DNA of 64,000 bases, taken from positions 67,430-131,429 of the forward strand of contig NZ_WBMS02000018.1 of NCBI RefSeq assembly GCF_008923205.2, in the 5' to 3' direction. A program made the position numbers and the translations under genes. The notes below the pieces were generated by a model. It saw only the letters and a program-made list of their open reading frames with translations, was not told the DNA's origin and searched no databases. The stretch's first letter is position 1. Each line of letters opens with the position of its first letter. Below are positions 33,824 through 40,870 of the stretch, piece after piece. The stretch is from Actinomadura physcomitrii (lineage in GTDB: Bacteria > Actinomycetota > Actinomycetes > Streptosporangiales > Streptosporangiaceae).

Positions 33824-33947
33824 CCATGCCACAAGCGTTTAAGGTGGATGCTGGCCATAGGGCCTTGTGCACGAGCTCTTACACACGAGTAGATGCCCTG
33901 GCTATGGTCACCTAACGAACCTGCGAACCGAGGGGTGCCTCTCAACG

Positions 33948-34739
33948 ATGGCGCGCTACCAGGCGGTGGAACCGATCCGGAACGGGCCGGTGGGCGAACT
34001 GCGGCTGTGTCGGCCGGATGTGCAGAACAGATTCGACGACGTGCTGTTCGGCGAGCTCGGCGACGCGCTCGGCGAGCTCGCCGCCGACACCGAGATCCGT
34101 GCGGTCGTGCTCTCCGCCGCCGGCAAGCACTTCTCCGCCGGCGGTGACACCGAGACGATGCTGGCCGCCAACGCCGATCTCCAGGTGCTGCTGGCCCAGG
34201 TGGACGACGGACGGCGGCTGTTCCGCGCCTTCGCCGATTTTCCCAAGCCCCTGATCGCCGCCCTGCACGGGCACGTCTTCGGCGTGGCGACCAGCCTGGC
34301 CCTCACCGCCGACGCCGTCGTGTCGGCGCCGGGCGTGCGCATCTCCGACCCGCACGTCCATCTCGGGCTCGTCGCGGGCGACGGCGGCTGCGTGACCTGG
34401 CCGGCCAACCTGCCGCTGGTACGGGCCAAACGCCACCTGCTGTGGGGGGAGCCCCTGCTCGCCGAGGACGCGCACCGGCTCGGGCTGGTCACCGAGCTGG
34501 CCGAGTCCGCCGAAGCGGTGCGGCCGCTGGCGCTGGAACTCGCCGAGCGCGTGGCCGCGCTCCCGCCCGTGGCCGTCCAGCTCACCAAGCGGGCGCTCAA
34601 CAAGGTGCTGGCGGCCCGGGCCGACGAGGTCTTCGACACCGCGTTCTACCTGGAGGCGATCAGCGCCTCCACCGCGGACCTGCGTGAGGCCGTGGAGGCG
34701 TTCACGCAGAAGCGGCCCGGCGTCTGGAGCGGACGGTGA
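33948..34739 (+). CDS. Enoyl-CoA hydratase/isomerase family protein (crotonase)
   Basis: This 263-residue crotonase has AAGKHFSAGGDTETM for the CoA oxyanion site and ISDPHVHLGLVAGDGGCVTWP, where classical hydratases have a Glu-containing PE.NLG.IPGAGG. The catalytic residues therefore differ from canonical enoyl-CoA hydratase and the reaction may be isomerisation, hydrolysis or another crotonase chemistry. The ATG at 33948 follows GAGGGG and replaces a longer start at 33867. It overlaps the downstream ligase (GTGA) and begins a five-gene rightward operon. Confidence 0.85.
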   Translation: MARYQAVEPIRNGPVGELRLCRPDVQNRFDDVLFGELGDALGELAADTEIRAVVLSAAGKHFSAGGDTETMLAANADLQVLLAQVDDGRRLFRAFADFPKPLIAALHGHVFGVATSLALTADAVVSAPGVRISDPHVHLGLVAGDGGCVTWPANLPLVRAKRHLLWGEPLLAEDAHRLGLVTELAESAEAVRPLALELAERVAALPPVAVQLTKRALNKVLAARADEVFDTAFYLEAISASTADLREAVEAFTQKRPGVWSGR

Positions 34740-36388
34740 GCGGTCCCGCACAAGCCGGCCGCGCGCTCGCCGGCCTGTGGGGCACGGAGGTCGTCCGGAC
34801 GACGTACGCCGGCCATCCGGGACTGGCGCTGCACCCTCGGCCGACGTCCCTCGGCGAGATGCTCACCGGAACACCGCGGTGGGCGGACCGGACCTTCATC
34901 GTCCAGGGGCGGCGGCGCATCTCCTTCCGCAGGTTCCTGGGAGCCGTCGAGCTCGCCGCGGCCGAACTCGCCCGGCGCGGGGTCCGTCCGGACGACCACG
35001 TCATGCTCCTCGCCTACAACAGCCCCGACTGGATCCTCGCGCTGTGGGCGGCATGGTATGCGGGCGCGGTGCCGGTACTGGGAAACCGGTGGTGGAGCCC
35101 GGACGAGATCGAGCACGCCTGCGGCCTCACCCGGCCCGCCCTCGTCATCACCGACATCCCCGGGCCCGGCGAGCGGTTCCCGGCCGCGACCATCACGCCG
35201 GTCGACCTCGCCGGCGCCTTCGAGTCGGCCTCCGACGACGCCTCCACCGCCGACCTAGAGCGCCTGCTGGCCGCGATGCCCGCCCCCGAGGAGGACACGC
35301 CGGCGCTGGTCATCTTCACCTCCGGGAGCACGGGCGCTCCCAAGGGCGTGGTGCTCTCGCACCGCTCGGTGATCGCCAACCAGCACAACCTGCTGTCGCG
35401 CTCCGGCCGGCTGCCGAAGGACCTGCCGGAGAGCGCTCCGCCTCCGGTGACCCTGGTCTGCACCCCGCTGTTCCACATCGGCGGCATCTCCAACCTGATC
35501 ACCAATCTGATCACCGGTGGCACGCTCGTCCTGAACGAGGGCAGGTTCGACCCCGCCCAGATCCTGGAACTGATCGAGACCGAGCGGGTGCAGAGCTTCG
35601 GCGGAGTCCCGACCATGGCGATCCGCGTCCTGGAGCATCCCGACTTCGAGACCCGCGACCTGTCGAGCCTGCGTTCCTGGCCGCTCGGCGGGGCACCCGT
35701 CCCGGCGAGCCTGCTGGAGAGCATGCGTCGCAAGCTGCCCCAGCTCCAGCGCCGCGGGCTCGGCAACACCTGGGGGATGAGCGAGTCGGGTGGCTTCCTC
35801 ACCGTGGCGGGCAACCGCGACCTGGCCCAGCGTCCCGGCACCGTCGGGCGGCCCTATCCGGTGGTGGAAGTGCGCATCGGCGATCCCGGGGAGACCGGCG
35901 GCGGAGAGATCCTGGTCCGCAGCCCGACGGTGATGCTCGGGTACCTCACCCCGGACGGCGAAGGCGACGGCACGGTGGACGCCGACGGCTGGCTGCACAC
36001 CGGAGACATCGGGCACCTGGACGACGACGGATACCTCTACCTCGACGGCCGCAGCAAGGACATCGTCATCCGCGGCGGTGAGAACATCGCCTGCGCCCAC
36101 GTCGAGACCGCGCTGGCGCAGCATCCCGACGTGATCGAGGTGGCCGTGTTCGGGGTGCCGCACCCCGACCTGGGCGAGGAGCTGGCGGCGGTGCTGGTCG
36201 TCCGCCCGGGGACGGCGCCGACCGAGGACGAGCTGCGCGAGTTCCTCACCGGGACGCTCGCCTACTTCGAGATACCCACGCTCTGGCGCATCCGGTCCGA
36301 AGCACTGCCGACGCTCCCCGGCGAGAAGATCGACAAGAAGGCGCTCCGGGCGAGTCTGAGCGCCCCCGCCCCAGCGAAGCGAGGTTGA
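34736..36388 (+). CDS. Acyl-CoA synthetase (AMP-dependent ligase)
   Basis: This 550-residue ANL ligase has LVIFTSGSTGAPKGVVLSH, TWGMSESGGF, YLDGRSKDIVIRGGENIACAHVE and a C-terminal GEKIDKKALR lysine. It forms an acyl-adenylate then an acyl-CoA. The GTG start overlaps the crotonase stop. Downstream lies the AttH-like/phosphotransferase/small-helical cassette, so the acid activated here may feed that unknown chemistry. Confidence 0.92.
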   Translation: MSGPAQAGRALAGLWGTEVVRTTYAGHPGLALHPRPTSLGEMLTGTPRWADRTFIVQGRRRISFRRFLGAVELAAAELARRGVRPDDHVMLLAYNSPDWILALWAAWYAGAVPVLGNRWWSPDEIEHACGLTRPALVITDIPGPGERFPAATITPVDLAGAFESASDDASTADLERLLAAMPAPEEDTPALVIFTSGSTGAPKGVVLSHRSVIANQHNLLSRSGRLPKDLPESAPPPVTLVCTPLFHIGGISNLITNLITGGTLVLNEGRFDPAQILELIETERVQSFGGVPTMAIRVLEHPDFETRDLSSLRSWPLGGAPVPASLLESMRRKLPQLQRRGLGNTWGMSESGGFLTVAGNRDLAQRPGTVGRPYPVVEVRIGDPGETGGGEILVRSPTVMLGYLTPDGEGDGTVDADGWLHTGDIGHLDDDGYLYLDGRSKDIVIRGGENIACAHVETALAQHPDVIEVAVFGVPHPDLGEELAAVLVVRPGTAPTEDELREFLTGTLAYFEIPTLWRIRSEALPTLPGEKIDKKALRASLSAPAPAKRG

Positions 36389-36393
36389 CGGCC

Positions 36394-37524
36394 ATGGTGC
36401 GACTGAGCCCGCCCGACGAGTACTTCACCCACCAGGTGGCCTACCCGCACGCCATGGTCGGCTCCAGCGACCCGAGCTGGCGCGAGCGCTACTGGGTCAG
36501 CATCCAGGACACCTCCGCCACGGACACCGTGCTCACCCTCGGACTGGGCCAGTACCCCAACCAGGACGTCCAGGAGGCGTTCGCGGTCCTGTCGGCCGAC
36601 GGCCGCCAGCACAACCTCAGGCTGGCCCGGGCCCTGTCCCCGCGCAACGACCTGATGCAGGTGGGCCCTCTGCGGGTGGAGGTCGTCAAACCCTTCGAGG
36701 AGCTCCGCTTCATCCTGGACGAGAACCCGTCGGGAGTGGCGTTCGACATCACCTGGACCAGCGAGTTCGAGCCCGTCCTGGAGGGACGGCACTTCCAGAC
36801 GAGCCGCACGCGGGTGACCTACGACGCCATCCGGTACGTGCAGGTGGGCCGGGCCGGCGGAACCCTGGCCGCACCGGGCCGGGAACTCGACCTCGACCCC
36901 GCCACCTGGTGGAGCGAGCGCGACCACTCCTGGGGCACGCGCCCGCTCCCCCGCGCTCAGGGAGCGCCCCCCGGCGAGCGTCCCGAATGGCGCATGCTGA
37001 TGTTCTGCCCGCTCCAGCTGCCGGATTTCGGCGTGCACCTGTACCTGTACGAGGCCGAGCCGGGGCGCCCTCTGCACCTTTCCGCGGGGATCTGCCACCG
37101 CCGGGGCGGCTCCGGCGGGGACGAGATGATCGTCGGGGTGGAGCATGACCTGCGCTGGGTCGCGGGGGCCCCGGCCGCCACGCTCGCCGGTGGGCTTCTC
37201 ACCCTCGTCCTCGACAGCGGCAAGCGGCTCGAGTTCGAACTCACCGCCCAGCCCGGCCGCGCGCACCTGCGCGGCGGCGGCTACGAAGGCTGGAACGGCT
37301 GGTTCCAAGGGCACTGGAAAGGCGAGGAGAGCATCGAGCACGAAGTGTGGGACCTGACGGACCGGAGCCAGTTCTACCGCTATGCCAAGGCGGGAAGCGA
37401 CCATCTCGTCAAGGTGCGTCACGAAGGACGGACCGGCTACGGCGTGATGGAGTACATGGTGCTGCCCGGCTACCCGCGGTACCAGGAGGCCATCCCGCCG
37501 CGGCCCTCGACCGGTGACCGATGA
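36394..37524 (+). CDS. AttH/CrtC-like lipocalin-type protein (DUF7064/7065-like), cassette copy B
   Basis: This 376-residue beta-rich protein is paralogous to that at 19598: both have a DENPSG/DDNPSG turn, a WxxRDHSWG mid-protein motif and a tyrosine-rich C-terminus. ATG 36394 is chosen; a TTG at 36385 that overlaps the ligase stop is possible. No signal peptide is evident, so it is probably cytoplasmic. Function unknown. Its stop overlaps the phosphotransferase start (ATGA), repeating the layout of copy A in the opposite orientation. Confidence 0.7.
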   Translation: MVRLSPPDEYFTHQVAYPHAMVGSSDPSWRERYWVSIQDTSATDTVLTLGLGQYPNQDVQEAFAVLSADGRQHNLRLARALSPRNDLMQVGPLRVEVVKPFEELRFILDENPSGVAFDITWTSEFEPVLEGRHFQTSRTRVTYDAIRYVQVGRAGGTLAAPGRELDLDPATWWSERDHSWGTRPLPRAQGAPPGERPEWRMLMFCPLQLPDFGVHLYLYEAEPGRPLHLSAGICHRRGGSGGDEMIVGVEHDLRWVAGAPAATLAGGLLTLVLDSGKRLEFELTAQPGRAHLRGGGYEGWNGWFQGHWKGEESIEHEVWDLTDRSQFYRYAKAGSDHLVKVRHEGRTGYGVMEYMVLPGYPRYQEAIPPRPSTGDR

Positions 37525-38552
37525 GCGGCACCGCCGAACCCGCCGTCGAGGAGATCACCGCCGCGCTCGAGAGCTTCCTGCGGGACGCGCTCGGCGACGC
37601 GGCGGCCCCCGTCGTCACCGGGCTGCACCGGTCGGGCTCGGGCAGTTCCCGGGAGAACTGGCCGTTCGACGCCGAATGGAACGACCGCGGCGAGCGGGCC
37701 CGGCACCGGCTCCTGATGCGCAGGGACCCGCCCGCCGCGGTCGTCGACACCGGCCGGGACATGGAGTTCCGTCTGCTGCGCAGGCTGGCGGCCACCGCGG
37801 TCCCGGCCCCGCGCGTGCTGTGGCTGGACGACACCGGCGAGCGCCTGATGCGCCCGACCATGATCGTGGAACGGCATCCGGGCGAGGCGCACCGCGCGGT
37901 GCTGCGCGACGCGGACCCGCTGGGGCTCGGCGATAAGGGCCGGCTCGCGCTGGCCGAACGGCTGTGCGAGGTCCTGGCCGAGCTGCACCGGGTGGACGTG
38001 GACGCGACCGGGATCGGCGAGGAGCTGGAGGATCCGGGCGAGAACCCGGCCCGGCACGAACTGACCCGGTGGGAACGCGAACTCGACGCGCACGAACTCG
38101 AACCCCAGCCGGGCCTGCGGCTGGCCGCCGCGTGGCTGCGCGACAACCTGCCCGAGCCGCCGGCCCGCACCGTGCTGGTGCACGGCGACTTCCGCCCGGC
38201 CAACGTCCTGGTCCACGACGGGGCGCTCAGCGTGCTGCTGGACTGGGAACTGGCGCACCTCGGCGACCCGGTCGACGACCTCGGCTGGTACACCGCACCG
38301 GTGTACCGGCGTGAGCACTTCCAGCCGGGCTGGGAACCGGACGATTTCCTGCGCCGCTACACCGAGCTGACCGGCATCGAGGTCGACCCGCGTGCGCTGG
38401 CGTTCTGGCAGGTGCTGTCCATGTTCCGCCTCGCCGTGATAGCCCTGACCGGCATCCGCGCCTTCTGCGGCGGAAGTGACCGTCCCGCGGCGCCGGCGGA
38501 CGCGTTGATACGGCAGGTACTGGCCGCCGTGCCGGCCGCGGAAGGAGCCTGA
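37521..38552 (+). CDS. Phosphotransferase (APH family), cassette copy B
   Basis: This 343-residue APH/choline-kinase-fold enzyme has an intact catalytic loop VLVHGDFRPANVLV and metal-binding LLDWELAHLGDPVDDLGW. The N-lobe glycine-rich loop SGSGSSRENW and RLLMRRDPP supply the ATP site. It likely phosphorylates a hydroxyl group on a small molecule; the substrate is unknown. It overlaps the AttH-like gene by four bases and is followed after one base by the small helical gene. Confidence 0.87.
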   Translation: MSGTAEPAVEEITAALESFLRDALGDAAAPVVTGLHRSGSGSSRENWPFDAEWNDRGERARHRLLMRRDPPAAVVDTGRDMEFRLLRRLAATAVPAPRVLWLDDTGERLMRPTMIVERHPGEAHRAVLRDADPLGLGDKGRLALAERLCEVLAELHRVDVDATGIGEELEDPGENPARHELTRWERELDAHELEPQPGLRLAAAWLRDNLPEPPARTVLVHGDFRPANVLVHDGALSVLLDWELAHLGDPVDDLGWYTAPVYRREHFQPGWEPDDFLRRYTELTGIEVDPRALAFWQVLSMFRLAVIALTGIRAFCGGSDRPAAPADALIRQVLAAVPAAEGA

Positions 38553-38553
38553 C

Positions 38554-39006
38554 ATGCGTCCCACCCCCGCCGAGACGATCGCCGGCGTGCGGACGATCCT
38601 GCGCGATGTCGTCGAACCCGCGGTGGACTCGGAGTACGCGCGCGCCCGGCTCCGCGAGATCAGAGCCGTCCTGGCCCAGACCGACTGGGACAACGCGGCG
38701 CTGCGGTTGCGCCGCGAGGTGGAGGGCCTCCGGGCTCTGCTCGCCGAGATCCGGGACTGGGCCGAGGACGACCCCGAGCGGTCGTCGGCGTTCGCGGACC
38801 TCGCCGGTGAGGTCACCGGACCCGCCGGTCCCGATCAGGAGACCTTCTCCGCGCTCAACGACCTGCGAGCGGCCCACGCGGCGGCGCTCGTCGAGGCCGC
38901 GGACCGGCTCGCCGGCTGGACGCGGAGCCGTCCTCGGGACGAGTCGGCGCGTGAACTGCGCCTGCGCCTGATCGGGCACCTGGCCGCCGGGCCGCCGGCC
39001 CGCTGA
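38554..39006 (+). CDS. Small helical protein (DUF6285-like), cassette copy B
   Basis: This 150-residue helical protein reads PAETIAGVRTILRDVVEPAV then LRLRREVEGLRALLAEI, with many Arg/Glu pairs. It matches the position, size and pattern of the protein at 18061 and the N-terminal extension of the protein at 1-1042. One base separates it from the kinase. No catalytic motif is visible; I infer a partner or regulator of the phosphotransferase. It ends the operon before a hairpin. Confidence 0.65.
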   Translation: MRPTPAETIAGVRTILRDVVEPAVDSEYARARLREIRAVLAQTDWDNAALRLRREVEGLRALLAEIRDWAEDDPERSSAFADLAGEVTGPAGPDQETFSALNDLRAAHAAALVEAADRLAGWTRSRPRDESARELRLRLIGHLAAGPPAR

Positions 39007-39011
39007 GTCCT

Positions 39012-39050
39012 CTGCCGCCCGCCCGGCCGGGCGGCCCGGCCGGGCGGCAG
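39012..39050 (+). terminator. Hairpin terminator
   Basis: A 10-bp stem (CTGCCGCCCG and its complement) with a GC-rich loop begins six bases after the cassette stop. No T-run. Confidence 0.55.
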
Positions 39051-39149
39051 GTCGAGGGCGCCGGTCCCGATGGTGAAGCCGTCGATCAGCGCGTCCGCGA
39101 TGGCGCGCACCTCCGGCTCCAGACCCGCCACCCGCCGGACCGTGAAGCC
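39050..39149 (-). pseudogene. Cytochrome P450 remnant with internal deletion
   Basis: On the minus strand a 33-codon frame reads GFTVRRVAGLEPEVRAIADA then LIDGF joined straight to TIGTGALDLPP. In the intact P450 at 13948 the matching segments (AFTPRRV, ADELIDGF and GVGALDL) have about 50 residues between LIDGF and GVGALDL. The remnant has lost that part and everything on both sides. A half-copy of the regulatory box sits at 39200, upstream in its original orientation. The rest of the 418-bp gap up to 39424 holds only this, the terminator, and a promoter. Confidence 0.6.
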
Positions 39150-39199
39150 CTCTCGAAGAGCCTGTCGAAGCCGATGTCGACCATGCCCTCATCTCCATT

Positions 39200-39218
39200 T
39201 GCTCTAGCAACAAAGAAT
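39200..39218. promoter_or_regulatory. Half-box next to P450 remnant
   Basis: GCTCTAG half followed by AT-rich sequence ending GAATATCGG; the left half only is conserved. Confidence 0.35.
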
Positions 39219-39346
39219 ATCGGCGGTCACAGGTACCGGGCTGCCGGGCGCGCTCGTCTGCCGCTGCAGCGTCATCACACCCGATCCGTACAGAACCTGG
39301 TCGGGCTACCGGTCCATCTCGGCCGCTCACTATACTTGGACGACAA

Positions 39347-39365
39347 ATAGTTGACAACTAGTGTT
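39347..39365. promoter_or_regulatory. Palindromic box overlapping a promoter
   Basis: Read on the minus strand AACACTAG-TT-GTCAACTAT. It overlaps the -35 element of the promoter at 39351. Confidence 0.5.
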
Positions 39366-39380
39366 TTTCATTTCTACGCT
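39351..39380 (+). promoter_or_regulatory. Promoter of SnoaL-LLM-PEP operon
   Basis: TTGACA (39351-39356), an 18-base spacer, TACGCT (39375-39380). An ATG lies only five bases after the -10 (39386), so a leaderless transcript starting at that codon is possible. Confidence 0.55.
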
Positions 39381-39424
39381 CCTTCATGAGGGCCCGCACC
39401 ACCCCGTCGATGAAGGGCAGTCCC

Positions 39425-39880
39425 ATGGAGGAGTCACTCGAGCAGACGGTCCGGCGGCTGGCCGCCATCGAGGAGATCAGGCGGCTCAAGGCCCGCTACT
39501 TCCGGGCCGTGGATCTCAAGCTGTGGGACGAGTTCGCCGGCCTGTTCACCGCGGACCTGCGGATCGACTTCGCCGAGTCGACGAGCAGACCGATGACCCG
39601 CGAGGAGTTCGTCGCGTCCGCCGCCAGGCACTTCGAGGGCGCGACCTCGGTGCACCACGGGCACACCCCGGAGATCGAGATCATCGACGACACGTCGGCG
39701 CGCGCCATCTGGCCGATGTTCGACCTGGTGGAAACCCCGCCGGACAGCGATTACGACTCCCATACCGGCTACGGCCACTACACCGAGGAATACCGCAAGG
39801 AAGACGGTGCCTGGAAGATCTCGCGGACCCGCCTGACCCGCATCAAGCGCGTGGTCCTGGACTCCAGGGGCACGTCGTGA
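39425..39880 (+). CDS. SnoaL-like (NTF2-fold) protein
   Basis: This 151-residue protein has an N-terminal helix with RLAAIEEIRRLKARYFRAVD, LFTADLRIDF, HHGHTPEIEIID and a final strand of RTRLTRIKR. These are typical of SnoaL-like small isomerases and dehydratases. ATG 39425 is chosen with AAGGG seven bases ahead; an in-frame ATG at 39386 sits where a leaderless transcript would begin and would add 13 residues. Its stop overlaps the LLM gene (GTGA). Confidence 0.84.
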   Translation: MEESLEQTVRRLAAIEEIRRLKARYFRAVDLKLWDEFAGLFTADLRIDFAESTSRPMTREEFVASAARHFEGATSVHHGHTPEIEIIDDTSARAIWPMFDLVETPPDSDYDSHTGYGHYTEEYRKEDGAWKISRTRLTRIKRVVLDSRGTS

Positions 39881-40794
39881 CGGGCACCAGGGTCGGGCTC
39901 GTACTCCCCCAGCTGGGACCGCACGTCAGCGGCCCGCTCATCCGCGACTTCGCACGGGAGGCCGAGCGGATGGGCTTCGCGCACCTCTGGGTGCAGGACC
40001 ACTTCCTCTACGCGCTGGAGCAGCGGGGCGAGTACGGCGGAAGCGCGGCGGCCCAGCCGGAGGTGTACCAGTCCGTCTTCGGGCCGACGGAGACGCTCGC
40101 GGCCGTCGCGACCTGGACGTCGCGGATCGAGCTGGGCACGAGCGTCCTCGTCGGCGGCAACCACTGGCCGGCCCAGCTGGCCCAGCGGCTGGCGACCATC
40201 GACCGGCTCAGCGACGGCCGGCTGACCACGGTCGGTCTCGGGGTCGGCTGGTCGGTGGAAGAGCACGAAGCCGCCGGCGTGGACCCGCGGACCCGCGGGC
40301 GCCGGATGGACGACTTCGTCCCCGCGCTCCTGGCCTGCTGGGGAGAGGACCCGGTAGAGCACAAGGGGGAGTTCTTCGACATCCCCCGTTCGATCGTGCG
40401 TCCCAAGCCGGTGTCGGCCCCGCGCCTGATGTCCGGCATGTGGTCCCGGCAGGGCCTGGCCCGCACCGCCCGGCTCTTCGACCTCTGGAACCCGGGGTCG
40501 ATGCCGATCCCGCAGGTGGTGGACACGGTCGGCGAGATCAACGCGATGCGCGCCGAAGGGAGACCGCCCGTCGGCGTCATCTACCGGGTGGCCCTGCAGT
40601 CGACCGCGGGCAAGCGCCTGACGGTCGAGGAGGTGGCCGAGCGGGTGCGCGAGGCGGCTGCCGCCGGCATCGAGGGCGTCATCGTCGAGACCAACTTCTG
40701 CTCCGAGATCAACTCGTCCGCCGACTGGATGACACTGCTCGGCCGCCTCGATCCCGTCCTGAAGGCGGGAACGGAAGGAACGGCGGCGCCATGA
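39877..40794 (+). CDS. LLM-class F420-dependent-type oxidoreductase
   Basis: This 305-residue luciferase-like TIM barrel starts TGTRVGLVLPQLGPHVSG, with AREAERMGFAHLWVQDHFLY, SRIELGTSVLVGGNHWP and RLTTVGLGVGWSVEEHEAAG. These features fit actinobacterial F420-type LLM enzymes. The GTG start overlaps the SnoaL stop. It is followed after 76 bases by the third PEP-utilizer-like gene. It is probably a redox enzyme of the same pathway; the substrate is unknown. Confidence 0.88.
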   Translation: MTGTRVGLVLPQLGPHVSGPLIRDFAREAERMGFAHLWVQDHFLYALEQRGEYGGSAAAQPEVYQSVFGPTETLAAVATWTSRIELGTSVLVGGNHWPAQLAQRLATIDRLSDGRLTTVGLGVGWSVEEHEAAGVDPRTRGRRMDDFVPALLACWGEDPVEHKGEFFDIPRSIVRPKPVSAPRLMSGMWSRQGLARTARLFDLWNPGSMPIPQVVDTVGEINAMRAEGRPPVGVIYRVALQSTAGKRLTVEEVAERVREAAAAGIEGVIVETNFCSEINSSADWMTLLGRLDPVLKAGTEGTAAP

Positions 40795-40870
40795 CCGCGT
40801 AATTCACCCGGATCACGCACCGCATACGTCTCACCGAACCGCAATGAACCGAACCGAGCCGAGAGGCGCC

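Noticed and set aside
33798..33830. Possible -35/-10 promoter within the palindromic box
   Set aside because: TAGACT fits a -10, but no -35 hexamer lies 16-18 bases upstream, so I list the site as an operator only.
39012..39050. Origin-like or repeat element of CCCGGCCGGGCGG units
   Set aside because: It forms a simple hairpin right after an operon and fits a terminator.
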